A stretch of 64,000 nucleotides of DNA. Origin: Dactylis glomerata (lineage: Eukaryota; Streptophyta; Magnoliopsida; Poales; Poaceae). Below the pieces are notes generated by a model, which saw only the letters and a program-made list of their open reading frames with translations, searched no databases and had not been told where the DNA came from. Shown one piece after another: positions 46,526-57,892 of this stretch (the stretch's first letter is position 1; every line of letters begins with the position of its first letter). Made by a program: the position numbers and the translations under genes. The stretch lies in contig QXEO01000548.1 in the NCBI GenBank assembly GCA_007115705.1, positions 7,789,024 through 7,853,023 on the forward strand, read 5' to 3'.

Positions 46526-47836
46526 ATGGGAAGTGTTCCAGCCGCCACCCCCACCGTCCGCGAGATCTGGCGTGCGCAGCGCGCCGACGGGCCCGCGGCG
46601 GTGCTCGCCATCGGCACGGCGAACCCGGAGCACTGCGTGCCCCAGGACGAGTTCCCGGACTTCTACTTCCGTGCCACCAACAGCGACCACCTCACCGCCC
46701 TCAAGGACAAGTTCAAACGAGTCTGTAAGTTCCAGCCCAGCTCGCCTCACCATCTTCCATTTCCTCCATTCCGTCGTCCTACCAGTATGTATGTATCCAC
46801 CGTTAGTTTGACATGGATCATCGATCTCACAGGTCAGAAGCTAGGCGTTCAGAAACGCTACCTGCACCACACGGAGGAGCTGCTCCGCGCCCACCCGGAG
46901 TTCCTCGACCACGAGTCGCCGTCCCTGAACGCGCGGATGGACATCGTCGCCACCGCCGTGCCGGAGCTGGCCGCGCAGGCATCTAAGAAGGCCATCGCCG
47001 AGTGGGGCCGGCCAGCCACCGACATCACCCACCTCGTCGTCACCACCAACTCGGGCGCCCACATCCCGGGCGTCGACTTCCGCCTCATTCCGCTCCTCGG
47101 GCTCCGCCCCTCCGTGCGCCGCACCATGCTCTACCTCAACGGCTGCTTCGCGGGCTCCGCCGCGCTGCGCCTCGCCAAGGACCTCGCCGAGAACAACCGC
47201 GGCGCGCGCGTCCTCGTGGTCTGCGCCGAGCTCACCGTCATGGTCTTCAGCGGGCCCAAGGAGGGCTGCTTCCAGACGCTCGTCAACCAGGGCCTCTTCG
47301 GCGACGGGGCGGGCGCCGTCATCGTCGGCGCCGACCCGGCGAGCCCGGTCGAGCGCCCGCTGTTCGAGATCGTGTCGGCCGCGCAGACGGTGGTCCCGGA
47401 GTCCGACCACGCCATCACCATGCACCTCACCAAGGGCGGCTACGGCGGCAACATCTCCACCAGGGAGGTCCCTGTGTTCATCGGGGACAACATCGAGCAG
47501 TGCCTCCACGACTCGTTTGCGCCGCTCGGCATCGGCGCCGAATGGAACGACCTCTTCTGGGCGGTGCACCCAGGATCGTCTGCCATCTTGGACCACATCG
47601 ACACGGTGCTGAAGCTCCAGCCCGAGAAGCTGACGGCGAGCCGCCGGGTGCTGAGCGAGTACGGGAACATGTTCGGCGTCACCATCATCTTCGTCTTGGA
47701 CGAGCTGAGGCGGCGGCATAAGGAGCAGCGAGGGGTCGGGGTGCCTGAGTGGGGTGTCATGATGACCTTCGGGCCGGGGCTCACTGTAGAGACCATGGTG
47801 CTGCACGCCACACAGCATACGCAAGCATCAGAATGA
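46526..47836 (+). CDS. Type III polyketide synthase, curcuminoid-synthase-like (CHS superfamily)
   Basis: Exons 46526-46724 and 46833-47836 encode 400 residues. The single intron splits a Cys codon (FKRVC), the position conserved in the chalcone synthase family. The catalytic triad is present: Cys in LNGCFAG, His in WAVHPGSS, Asn in YGNM. By alignment with CHS, Thr132 is Asn (TTNSG), Gly256 is Met (AITMHL) and Phe265 is Gly; these changes are those I recall for rice curcuminoid synthase, which condenses p-coumaroyl-CoA and malonyl-CoA to a diarylheptanoid. Thr197 is Val, Ser338 is Phe, and the GFGPG loop reads TFGPG; these differ from both enzymes, so the product cannot be predicted. Alkylresorcinol synthase is an alternative. 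The frame is intact. The upstream region is duplicated (repeats A and B). Confidence 0.9.
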   Translation: MGSVPAATPTVREIWRAQRADGPAAVLAIGTANPEHCVPQDEFPDFYFRATNSDHLTALKDKFKRVCKFQPSSPHHLPFPPFRRPTSMYVSTVSLTWIIDLTGQKLGVQKRYLHHTEELLRAHPEFLDHESPSLNARMDIVATAVPELAAQASKKAIAEWGRPATDITHLVVTTNSGAHIPGVDFRLIPLLGLRPSVRRTMLYLNGCFAGSAALRLAKDLAENNRGARVLVVCAELTVMVFSGPKEGCFQTLVNQGLFGDGAGAVIVGADPASPVERPLFEIVSAAQTVVPESDHAITMHLTKGGYGGNISTREVPVFIGDNIEQCLHDSFAPLGIGAEWNDLFWAVHPGSSAILDHIDTVLKLQPEKLTASRRVLSEYGNMFGVTIIFVLDELRRRHKEQRGVGVPEWGVMMTFGPGLTVETMVLHATQHTQASE

Positions 47837-47955
47837 ACAGGAAGAAATTAATGATCACTTGTGTACTTATTTGACGCGAATACGTTTACCAAGACTATCC
47901 TTACTTCACGTGTGCGTAATAAAGTCAAAGTTCAATGGCTCCTTTGTTTTCGATA

Positions 47956-48110
47956 CTACTTCATCCGTTCTAATTGCTATGCATGTACGTAGACATCTTT
48001 AAGTGTGTAGGTTAAATGCAAAATAAGTGAACCTATATACTAAAAAGCATCTAGATATATATGTTTTTCAATGATAAACTAAAACATCTTATATTTTGGA
48101 ACGGAGGAAG
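47956..48110. mobile_element. Degenerate Stowaway MITE downstream of the PKS gene
   Basis: Ends CTACTTCATCCGTTC and the complement GGAACGGAGGAAG are diverged Stowaway termini with TA at 47954-47955 and 48111-48112. Inner arms around 'gtgaacctatatactaaaa' and 'aaaacatcttatattttg' match the family seen at 41862. Confidence 0.8.
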
Positions 48111-50698
48111 TACCTCCCTAGCTAGTGAGATATCATAGCTTAGAGCAACTCCAACACGAAGGAGCTCTTCACCGGGTAACCGTGGGCACGGTCAGCGCGC
48201 GACGCGCGTCCGTGGTGGGCCCCCACGACCATCATTACTCCTGCCCCTTCCTAATTCTCTCTTCTTCCTCCCGTTTTCCTTATCTCTTCCTAATTTCTCT
48301 CCTTCCTCTAACTGCTGCGCCATGGCTATTCTTCTCTCTCCCTTCTCGCCGGAGCTCCTCTCCCCTTCTCGCCGGAGCTCCTCTACCTCCTCCTCCCAGA
48401 CCTCCTCCTCTCCCCCTTCTCGCCGGAGGTCGAGCCGGAGCCAGCGACGCCGCGGCTCGCCGCGGCGGAGAAGGCGATGGCTCGACGGGAGCGATGCGGA
48501 GCCGCCGGAGCCGCGACGGGTCGCGGCGGAGGCGGCGGAGCGAGCCCAAAAACTTAGGGTTGGGGTGGGGGGGAGGGGGGGGTTGCGGGCGCCGGCCAAA
48601 AGAAGCTGCCATGGGAGGGGCTTAGAAGGGAGGTCGGGGGGACGGAGACCAGCGGCGTTGGCCGGCGTTGGCTGCGGGCGCCGGGTGTGGTGGCCGGATT
48701 TTCTTCTTGCTGGCCTCCTCCTCTTCTCTTCCCTCTCTCCAGCGAGCTGTTCTTTCCAATAGAACGTAATGCTACAGTGTCGGTCGGAAACTTGACCGTC
48801 GTTACGGGTGACCGTAAGCTAGCATTGCCCACTCCAACATATGCTCAAAAATAGGGTATCACTTTTTAGTTTTTTAGCACCACTTTTATTGTTTTTGAAT
48901 ACGAAATATTGGACACATATTTCAGATATTTAAAAATAGGCCACCATCAAAATTTAAGATGCCCCAAAGAATAGGGCACCACACATGCACACATGAAACA
49001 TTTTACATAGTTCGATAGATAAATTCGATACAAACATTGCATTATTAAACTAAACATAGCGCAATTTGATAGAAACATTGACACTACCTACACTACACTA
49101 AACTACTCCTTGTTGCAAAGTATTAGTCCACCCATGCATCGTCGGTGCGGTCCGCCGGCATCAAGAGGGGCCAGCATCCTCTCGCTTCGTCGTCTTCGTG
49201 GCCTTCTTACTCTCCGCATACCTCTTGGCATAGAATTCATGCTCCGGTTGCACTTCCTCTGGATGCTCCTACCGGTGCTTTGCCATGGCCCTCTCATTGG
49301 CCTCGACGATGGAAAGATCTTGCATGGCGCGATGGTGTTGCAGCCCCTCCTCGCGCGACACAAGCCGCACCATGGGAGATAACATCTCTGCCTCCGCCTC
49401 CGCATGGTTCTTATCATAAACAGGGAATAAGATAATAACCACTTTATTATTGCCTCTCGAGTATATTCCCTTCATTCATTTGGTTTTAACATTGCGGAGC
49501 TGATTTTATTGTTTTTTCTTTCAGGGACCTTCCGGACGTCAAACAGACCCAACCTTTTTGCCACATCATTTTTTCGAAAAGAGAAGACAATGAGAAGAAG
49601 AAGTCAACGCGGAACACAACGAGGTGGAAAAGGGCATGCACCATGTGGGCCCACTTCCTGGCCACATGGTGGGACCCATCTCCCCCTTGTGCGTCCTTTC
49701 AACAGAATCTTGGTCTCCACGGACTCATCTTGACCTAAAACCTACTATATAAAGGACCCTTTGGGTGATTTCGCGATGGGCCAACGGAGAAACACAAAAT
49801 ATATCAAACGGATCTGCAGACTGCGAGGATAGGAAGGGAGATGCTGCTGGAGCCGCTCCGGTTGCCCCTTCAACTCCATCCACACCATCTCCTTCAACAG
49901 CATGATAAAGAGGGAGTAGTTTACCCCTAGACTATGGAATTGTGGAAGTAACTTGTATTAAACTCTCTCGTGCTTCATAGATTAGAGTCACATGAGTTGC
50001 CTATCATGATTATGACTATATTTGTATCACCCCTATGGTGGGTCTTATGTTTTTTAGATAATTTATGAGATGCAAAGATGTTTGTACCCTTGATGTATGA
50101 GTATATGTATATGTTATATGTTACCCCGTTCTTGTGCGCTTGTTCTAATCAAACTAGTATGCATAGGGCGTGTGTGGGAGAATGTGTGCATTAGTTGGAG
50201 CAATCTTGTAGTTGGTTTGGTGAAGTGACAGCTCTGAGCTGCTATGGTTTTTTACCTTTCTATGGTTGCCTCACTAGGGAAAAAGGATTATCTTGCATAA
50301 ACATCCAGTGACAGAAAGGATGCCTTGATTGCAAGGATGTAAATGTGTTTTCGACTTCATGTTACAGTTCTTTATTCAATACTCTGTTAAGTCTTAAATT
50401 TGACTTGAGGTGGACTCCCTTGTCAAAGGAGTATTAGGCAGTTGATTTTATATCAATTCTATGTTTGGACGTGATGCCCATATTTATACTTATCAATGAC
50501 ATCTTGTGTGTTTGCATGCTTTTAACTTGTCGTTTGTGCTTTATTACCATGATGCATATGCATCTCATTAGAACTATAGATGTTATTCAGATAATCATGC
50601 CTCTCATGATCTCGAGTTGACACTGGACCATATGTTATCACATGAACAGAGCATTCAAAAGTTGCCACGCCTTAATAAACAAATCTATACATATATAA
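48111..50698. other. Repeat-derived intergenic DNA; no recognised gene
   Basis: 48138 starts with TTAGAGCAACTCCAAC, a Harbinger-like terminus, followed by a very GC-rich block (48340-48700) whose Arg/Ser-rich frames look fortuitous. 49103-49475 on the minus strand has scrambled frames resembling a Harbinger-associated NAM-type C-terminal region (low trust). 49740-50000 has a TATA box (CTATATAAAGG, about 49744) followed by leader-like DNA and 'gagggagtagtttaccc', which resembles part of an LTR. No borders could be set. Confidence 0.3.
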
Positions 50699-51050
50699 AG
50701 GTTCAAAGAAATAAGATGATCTTAGCTATACCACGTTTCACTTTGTACTGTAGATACAAATCAATGAACAGTAAATCACATGAACAGTACTTTTTAATTA
50801 GTTTATTGGTTATAAAGCAATTCGTTGGAGTTACAAAGTCTTGCTTTCCTTCTCTGTCCCAAGCGGCTCCCTATAGGTTCAAAGAAATAAGATGATCTTA
50901 GCTATGCCACGTTTCACTTTGTACTATAGATGCAAATCAATGAACAGTGAATCACATGAACAGTACTTTCTCATTAGTTTATTGGTTACAAAGCAATTCG
51001 TTGGAGTTACAAAGTCTTGCTTTCCTTCTCTGTCCCAAGCGGCTCCCTAT
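50699..51050 (+). repeat. Tandem duplication of a 176-bp unit
   Basis: Unit 1 (50699-50874) and unit 2 (50875-51050) both run from AGGTTCAAAGAAATAAGATG to AAGCGGCTCCCTAT and differ at only about eight positions. Confidence 0.95.
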
Positions 51051-51059
51051 ATAAACTAG

Positions 51060-53000
51060 ACTACATACATACTACTATGCTGCTACTTTCTTCTATATTA
51101 ACTTTACAAAAATATATCTGAAATTTTTATAAAATATAGTCTATTATTCACTGTCTATTTTTACTTGAAAAATATTATAACATCTTTTCTTGATATTCTC
51201 ATGACTTTGTATAATACATACATTATTATACGCTGTCTCTTTTATTCGGAAAAATATTATTATCTTTTTTTTCTTGATCTCCTCATAATCGCCACAGGTG
51301 TGGCGTGTCGCATTTTTATGCTATTGCTTTCTTATATATTAACTTGACTTTGTAAAATAAATACACTATTATTCACTGCCTCTTTTATTTGAAAAAATAT
51401 TACTTCCTTTTTTCTTAAACTCCTCAATACCGCCACATGTGTGGCGTGTCGCTTCGGTACATCTTCTACGCATTTTTTATGCTACTACTTTCTTCTATAT
51501 TAACTTCATAAAATACATCCCAAATTCATTTTACGAAATATTCTCTGTTATCCCGCCTCTTCGGGAAAATATTATTACTGTATTTTCTTGATATCCTCGC
51601 GACTTTGTAAAATAAATACACTATCCAAAATATTCTCTATTATTCTGCCTCTTTTTACTCAGAACTATTACTGTATTTTTTTGATCTCAGTGACTTTGCA
51701 AAATAACTAGACTATTATTCACCGCGTCTTTTATTTGGGAAATATTATCTTTTTTTTCTTGATCTCTTCACGATCACCACAGGTGTGGCGTGTCGCTGTG
51801 TTATAGCTTCGACACATTTTCTATGCTACTGCTTTCTGCTATATTAACTTCACAAAAATACATCTCATATTTATTTTACAAAATATACTCTATTATGCAC
51901 CGCCTCTTTTTATTTTGGAAAATACTATTACCTTCTTTTCTTGATGTCATGGCAACTTTGCAAAATAAATACACTATTTTTCACCGCCTCTTTTCTTCGG
52001 GAATATGTTATGATTTCCTACGATCACCACAGTTGTGGCGTGTCGCCACGCTACAGCTTCTATGCAGGTTTTTATCTAGGTCAACTCTTCTATAACAGTT
52101 TAGAAAAAATATTAAACCATTCATCAACATTGCCTTTTGCAGTACTTTAGAGAAAAAAATGTTGGATCGTTTGTTGCCTCTTATTCCTGGGAAATTAAAT
52201 TATTTATGATAATTTCTTTACGTGGTTATTTACCGGTTTTCTTGATCTTCTCATGAGGTTCACCCTACGGGTGTGTTGCACCGTCACCCCAAGGTTTCCT
52301 ATGGAACTTTTACAAAAAATTGTTGGACCATTCACCAACATCACCTTTTGCAGCACTTTGGAGAAAAAAGTGTTGAATCATTTGTCGCCTCTTTTAACTG
52401 GAAAATTTAATTTTTATGGTAATTCCATGTGGTTATTTACCAGTTATTCTTACCCAATGGTAATTCTTCAACAATGTGTATTTTTTCAAAGGTGTACTAA
52501 TAGTAACTTTTGACACTAATTCCCGTTTGTCGCCTCTTTTATCCGGAAAATTCATTTTTTACAGCAATTTCTTGACACAATTATTTACATATTATTTTTA
52601 TCCAACGGTCATTCTTTAATGGTGTGTAATTTTTCAAAGTAATTTTCCAAAGATAGTTTTTAGACGTGTTTCAATAGTAACTTTGAATACTAATTCCACT
52701 AACTTTGGCTAACAAAACTATATTGTATTTGTCGCCTATTTAATTAGGCAAACAAAAATATCAGTAGCATACTAGAGCCTTCTTCTGCAGTGACTTTACA
52801 AAAAAATACTTCATTATTCACCGTCTTATCTATTCAGGAAAATATTACTACTGTCTTTTTCTTGATTTCCTCGCAACTTTACAAAACACATACTCTATTA
52901 TTTGCCATCTCTTTTTACTAGGAAAATATTACTACTATATTTTCTAGATCTCCTCATGGTCGCTATACGGGGTGTCTTACAACCAGGGCGCGGCGTGCCG
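51060..53000. repeat. Degenerate local repeat array, irregular 0.15-0.35 kb units
   Basis: Recurring words are 'ggtgtggcgtgtcgc' (near 51297, 51440, 51784, 52034; weaker at 52270 and 52985), 'ttctatattaactt' (51090, 51331, 51493, 51838), 'actattattcaccgcctcttttattt' and 'gaaaaatattattac..ttcttgat'. Order is kept from unit to unit but lengths vary. No gene was recognised. Confidence 0.75.
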
Positions 53001-54661
53001 CCGCGCCATTCTTCCTAGTATGGCTTACGATAAAATTTGTTGCTTGTCCTATTGAGTGTAACCATTTCTTAAGTACGGGTTAAATTACAAGACTAATGGT
53101 AAAATCGAAATGTTGGGAGGGAGGGAGATCAACATGACTACCACCATTGCTGGAGAGGAGAGGATGTGAGCTGTTGCGAAAAAAAGGGGGTGGTCCACAA
53201 AGAGGAGGGAAGGCGATGCCTTGTGGAGGAGATGTGGGAGGGGAGTTGATGCCGGTGTCACATAGGAGAGTTAGCATCCCCATCTCTACTTGAAGGGAGA
53301 GTGAGGGTTTTTTTCTACTCTCAAGGTGAGCGACAAGGAGGAGGAGAGTGCATGTGGCTCTGTGAGTGCCGCATTGGTGCCAAACGTGAAGTATTCGCCA
53401 TCTTGAGTGGATCTCCCGTCGAGCACCCTGTTTCCACTCTTCTTCTTAGTGGGCCTGGACCGCTGCAAACACTTCGTTTTGAATGTTCCCTTGTGTTATG
53501 ACCGGGGACTGCTTTAATCAGAGTATGGGGCTGGCCGACCCTCATACTTATAATACATGCAACCAAATAGTAAAACACCGCATCTCGTGAGTCGAGTTGG
53601 CCATCATACATGCAACCAAAATGCTTCGTGGTAAGACGTAAGACCGCCTAGCTATCCCACATTGTGCAGCCACATACATTGATACATATCAATCATCTAG
53701 ATAAGCCCAAGGTTTATCACTATCTCACATGGTTGCAATCACTTGTAATCGTGCGGACTTTGTGATCATTCCCGTGAGTTAACTCTTGTTATCGCAAAAT
53801 GTAATGTAGTTGGACAACCACTATTCTAGTTACAATATGAAGTGCACACTTTCTGTTCAAGTCGCGACCAAATTACCTAGTACTTCTAAGTTGTGGAAAC
53901 CTCAAGTGGAGCTCGAGCTCCATGGAGGCAGTTTCTTCAAAAAGTCAAAAATGACATTTCTAGGTTTCAAATAATTCAGGGTAAAAATTCGAGATGTAGA
54001 TAATGTAGAAATATACCAGCATGCAAAATCTCAATTTAAAAATTCGTGGTATTTTAGTCTACACAAAATTGACAAATTTGTCAAATTTTGAAACCTAGAT
54101 CTACGCTTTTGTCATTTTTTGGTGTGCGTAAAAAATACAACGAATTTTGGATTGATTTACTAATTATGAGATCTACTACAAAAAAAAATCCTAGCTTTTT
54201 GAACTTTCGAATGCCATTTTGGATCTTTTGTGAAAAACGAGCTCCCTGAGGGAGCCATTAGTCCACTCCCTTCTAAGTTGTGTATATCAGAGTTTGGATA
54301 TATATATATATAGCAAGGTGTAGTGGAAGCTGTGCATGGTTCACGTGGAGAAAGAGAAAAGGAAGAACAGATATACTAAACTAGAGAAAAGATGGAAAAG
54401 CTAAAAGCTAAAGGATGAACAAACAAATCTGTTGAGCTTGCTAGGATTGGAGTAGGCTTGCAAGTCGATCTCATGTATGTCTGAAAATGGTTAAGTAGGA
54501 AGCAAAGCGGTACCCGCGGTCTCTTCTTTCGAAAAAGAACGAAATAAACAAACTAAAGTGCTTCCTTTCGTTCTCTCCTAATGCTCACTTGCATGTATAA
54601 GAGATAGTATTAAGATCGCAGCCCAAAGACCGACTGCTCGATCTCGCTCTAGCTCAGTGAG
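53001..54661. other. Intergenic DNA upstream of the NLR fragment
   Basis: No gene recognised. 53900-54270 contains AT-rich DNA with loosely inverted 'gagctcc' ends, possibly a decayed fold-back element. A TA microsatellite lies at about 54298-54312. The last ~60 bp are the probable leader of the NLR fragment. Confidence 0.35.
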
Positions 54662-55326
54662 ATGGCGGAAATGAAAGCGTGGGAGAAGACCATGTGGGAA
54701 GTCACCGTCGGGCCGCTGCTGGGGAAACTGCAGCAGCTGGCCATCGACGAGGCAAAGGCGCTAAGGTCGGTGGGCGGTGACATCCGCAACCTCCATGACA
54801 AGCTCATGTGGATGCAGGCTTTCCTGCGGGACGCCGACCCCCGGCGCCGTGCCCAGGCTAACGAACTCGCCATGGTCTGGATCAGGCAGACACGCGACGC
54901 TGGCTTCGACGCCGAGGACGCTGTTGACCAGTACGAACTCCGGGTCGACCTCTCCAGGTGAGTACTGAGTACATGATAGATCTCGGAGCCAATCCCTCGG
55001 CATCGATATCACATCCAAATTGCTCCCTCCGTTCTAAAAGTATTGGTTGTAATAACACTTATATTATACATTTGAGTTAAAATTTGTGGTGTTGTTTTAG
55101 GTACGGGAGCCGGACTCGTAAAGTTGTCGAGTTCTTTGCCGGATTCACCACACAGGTGTGGCTCAGGCACAAGCTGTCCACAAGGATCAAATCCATTAAT
55201 GCTAGAGTAGACAGCATCTCCGCAAACAAGGGCTCGTTCGGGCCCGCGGAGGGAACGGCAGAACCGGCAGCCCTGCCATGGAGAGCTTCCACCACCATTT
55301 CTGCGACTGCAAACACAAATCTGTAA
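54662..55326 (+). pseudogene. N-terminal coiled-coil (Rx_N) fragment of an NLR resistance gene
   Basis: Exons 54662-54957 and 55101-55326 encode 173 residues. The first shows the Rx-type coiled coil of cereal NLRs: MAEMKAWEKTMWEVTVGPLLGKLQQLAIDEAKAL, then LHDKLMWMQAFLRDAD, and DAEDAVDQY in the place of the EDVID motif. The second exon continues with LRHKLSTRIKSINARVDSIS. No P-loop, NB-ARC or LRR follows; a LINE and a gypsy copy occupy the downstream DNA. The stop at 55324-55326 overlaps a good splice donor (CT|GTAAGC at 55322), so the coding region may originally have continued into an exon that is now absent. NLRs are intracellular pathogen sensors; a CC-only remnant cannot act as a complete one. 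Confidence 0.85.
55021..55075. mobile_element. Partial Stowaway-like remnant in the NLR intron
   Basis: CTCCCTCCGTTCTAAAAGTA at 55023 is a Stowaway left terminus; no matching right end is present before the acceptor at 55099. Confidence 0.5.
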
Positions 55327-55451
55327 GCATGCATTGATTCTGAGTTCCTGGTACCAGATTAAAACGTCGTATACCTTGGAAACAAACTTCAGTGATCTAA
55401 TTAAGTTTTCCAAATACAAAAAGTTCAAAATTCATAATTACATATTTACAT

Positions 55452-56550
55452 GTTTTTTTTTTCAAAATGGGAGCAATAGCCCCAGCCTCTGCATCAATCT
55501 AGCAGTCAAAGTATATCAATTATCAAGTCACGGATCGATCAAACTGACTGCAAAAATCAACCAACGAAAAAAGAACAAGCTATATAATATCTCTGAGACA
55601 TCTTCAATACGTCTAGAGTGCAACCAGCCACCTAGTTGAATATAGCCCGGACGATCACCATCAAGCGATTGCATCCAATATCTAAATATCCTCGCTACTT
55701 CACAGGAAGAAGGTATGACCATAAATGGATTAATGAAGCCGCTATGTGAATAACCTGTAAAAAAATTAGGTTAGCACACCAATTAAAAACTGCCTCATTA
55801 CGACAATTCCAAATTGTCAAAACTAAAGCAGAAACCCGACATAGATTCATTTCTTTGTTTTATTATCAATCCTATTTAACCAATAATCGAAAAGATTAGT
55901 TATATTAATGGGTGGAAGTATGTTAAAGGTAAATTGTACTATACTCCAAACTAGGCAGAAAAAATGACAAGAGATGAACAGATGGTCAATTGTTTCCTTT
56001 GAGCCACATAAACACATTCCGTATATCCCCTCCGTCGCCTTTTATCGTGGTTGTCCTTTGTTAAAATCATTTTTTATAAAGGAACCACATAAAATACGAA
56101 TTTTCAGGGGCACTTTTATCTTCCACATATTTTTTTTTGGAAGACCGTATGCACATTCATATAATCAGCATACATAGATTTAACTGTAAAAATACATGTT
56201 GTTGTAAGGCACCATTTGAAACTATCTGGTTCATCACTCAAGTTTATATTCAGCAGTCTTCTCACTAAGCTAACACAAGAGTTCCAAGTATCCCCTGTTG
56301 AATGCCCTATTTCATCTTATATCTAATGGCACATGAGATAGAACATCAACCACTAAAACATATTTAGTTCTAGCAATGCTATAAAGATTGGTGCTTGCAA
56401 TTCTTTTATAAGACAAGTTTACTGCTAGAAATGTTTTTAATTAGATCAACAAAGTGCCTGGATTTGATGACAAGTATGTTGCGCCAATGTTGTCACACCA
56501 ATAATGAATATATGAAACATGAAGTTCTCACAATAATGATTGAACCCGGG
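55452..56550 (-). mobile_element. LINE ORF2 3' fragment, minus strand
   Basis: The T run at 55452-55462 is its poly(A) end. Minus-strand translation across 56250-55700 gives WKIKVPLKIRIL, then CGSKETIDHLFISCHFFCLVW, then PPINITNLFDYWLNRID, which are the zf-RVT motifs at the end of LINE ORF2, with several stops. The 5' side is cut by the gypsy copy starting at 56551. Confidence 0.85.
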
Positions 56551-56872
56551 TGACGAGGGTTAACTCGACAAATGTCCTAGATGAAGGACTTAGGATCGGG
56601 GAGATAGGGTGTCGGATGAACTCGAAGGTAAGGTTAGTCGAAATAAGTGTATATCGAAAGTAAACTTGGCTTGCTTTCAATCTGGCCTACACCGTCCCCT
56701 CCTGGCCCCTATATATAGGTGGCCATGTCTCGAGGATCAGGTAGGGTCCGATACAGATTACAATATCGACATACGGTAAGGACTCGTATCTCGACTATCA
56801 TTACAATTGGGCCTAGCTTATCGGGCCTCAGGGGTACTCAACTAACGGGCTCTATTAGCTATACCCTTGTCA
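56551..56872 (-). repeat. 3' LTR of gypsy copy 2
   Basis: 322 bp, TGACGAGGG...CCTTGTCA on the plus strand; a deletion of about 12 bp relative to copy 1 removes 'gtgtagaacctg'. Confidence 0.93.
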
Positions 56873-57787
56873 GTAGCCCCTGAGATTCTACCAGAATTGC
56901 AGATTCGGGTTGAATCTCTAATCTTTAAATCTTCGACTTGATCAACTCTTCGACTTCTTCATATCTTCAAATCTTCGACTTGGTCTTTCGACTTATTTTA
57001 ATGATAATACTTCACAAGGGGTTTTGATGAACAAGCCTGACAACTCTGACGGATCAAGAGGTCAGTTAACTGCCGGAACAGATACTTGCCACCTACTTCA
57101 AATTCAATCTCCTTGGATTTGAATTCGGGATACCGGTCAAACCCATTCTTTTGCCGCATTTAGGACTTACAAAGAATAAATCCCAGTGATTCTCAGGGTA
57201 CCCAGTGCGTCCACCAGGATTTTCTTCACGTCGTAGACACGGATACATACCAGCAGAGTGCATCCATGTGCGTATACCAGGCCACACAGGACGGATCCCG
57301 GGGTCTTGCCTTCGTGATAAATCACGGCATTCGAGTTTCATTGCGATAACGCAACTCGAGAATCTCATGTCATAGTCCCTTTTGACTGATAAAATATCGA
57401 AGAATTTCGAATTATATTAACTTCTCCCACGTATCTCCCGATGGGAGTAATCGCTCTATATTTTGTCGACTACGTAGTCGAAGTTTGCATAATTGATCAA
57501 CTCATAGATTTCTTCATCTTTATTGCTGATTGTCTTGTTTTCTATCGGGTGCGCGCTCAGCGCTCCCGATGGGGATACTTGTAGTCAATCATAGGCTCAA
57601 ATTGACTTCTTCTTCTTCCTTCTGCTTTTTCCTGTTTGTAAGCCCCCGAGCCCAAGGCGAGGTTTTTTCATACCATTCGATCATACATTTTTTTCCCTTT
57701 TGTTATTATCGTCTGCTATGTGCAGAATTTACCTCCCTTGTAAATATGTTTATGGGCCTTGCTATCACGGAGGCCCGTTAATATGTG

Positions 57788-57874
57788 CTTATAAATAAAG
57801 CACCTTTGGCGAGGGTAAAAACCCTAAACCTGATTCTTCCTTCGCCGCATCGTCTTCTTTTCCATCTAGGGTTT
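57788..57874 (+). promoter_or_regulatory. Putative promoter/leader of the antisense gene, copy 2
   Basis: TATA box CTTATAAATAAAG (57788-57800), telo-box AAACCCTAA (57819-57827) and TAGGGTTT (57867-57874) precede the ATG at 57893, with spacing almost the same as in copy 1. Confidence 0.55.
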
Positions 57875-57892
57875 TTCTTCCCACTTTTCCAT

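Noticed and set aside
46841..47824. 327-residue minus-strand frame and a 239-residue plus frame (47002-47721) over the PKS gene
   Set aside because: Both are low-complexity products of GC-rich codon use in the other frames of PKS exon 2, without family similarity.
48125..48762. Arg/Ser-rich frames in the GC-rich block
   Set aside because: Simple-sequence composition, overlapping frames on both strands and no splice or family evidence.
51060..53000. CRISPR-like or standard satellite array
   Set aside because: Unit length varies from about 0.15 to 0.35 kb, units are diverged, and the host is a plant; a CRISPR array is not possible and a homogeneous satellite is not seen.
53900..54275. Fold-back transposon with 'gagctcc' ends
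   Set aside because: The supposed arms do not align as inverted repeats beyond short words and no target duplication is present.
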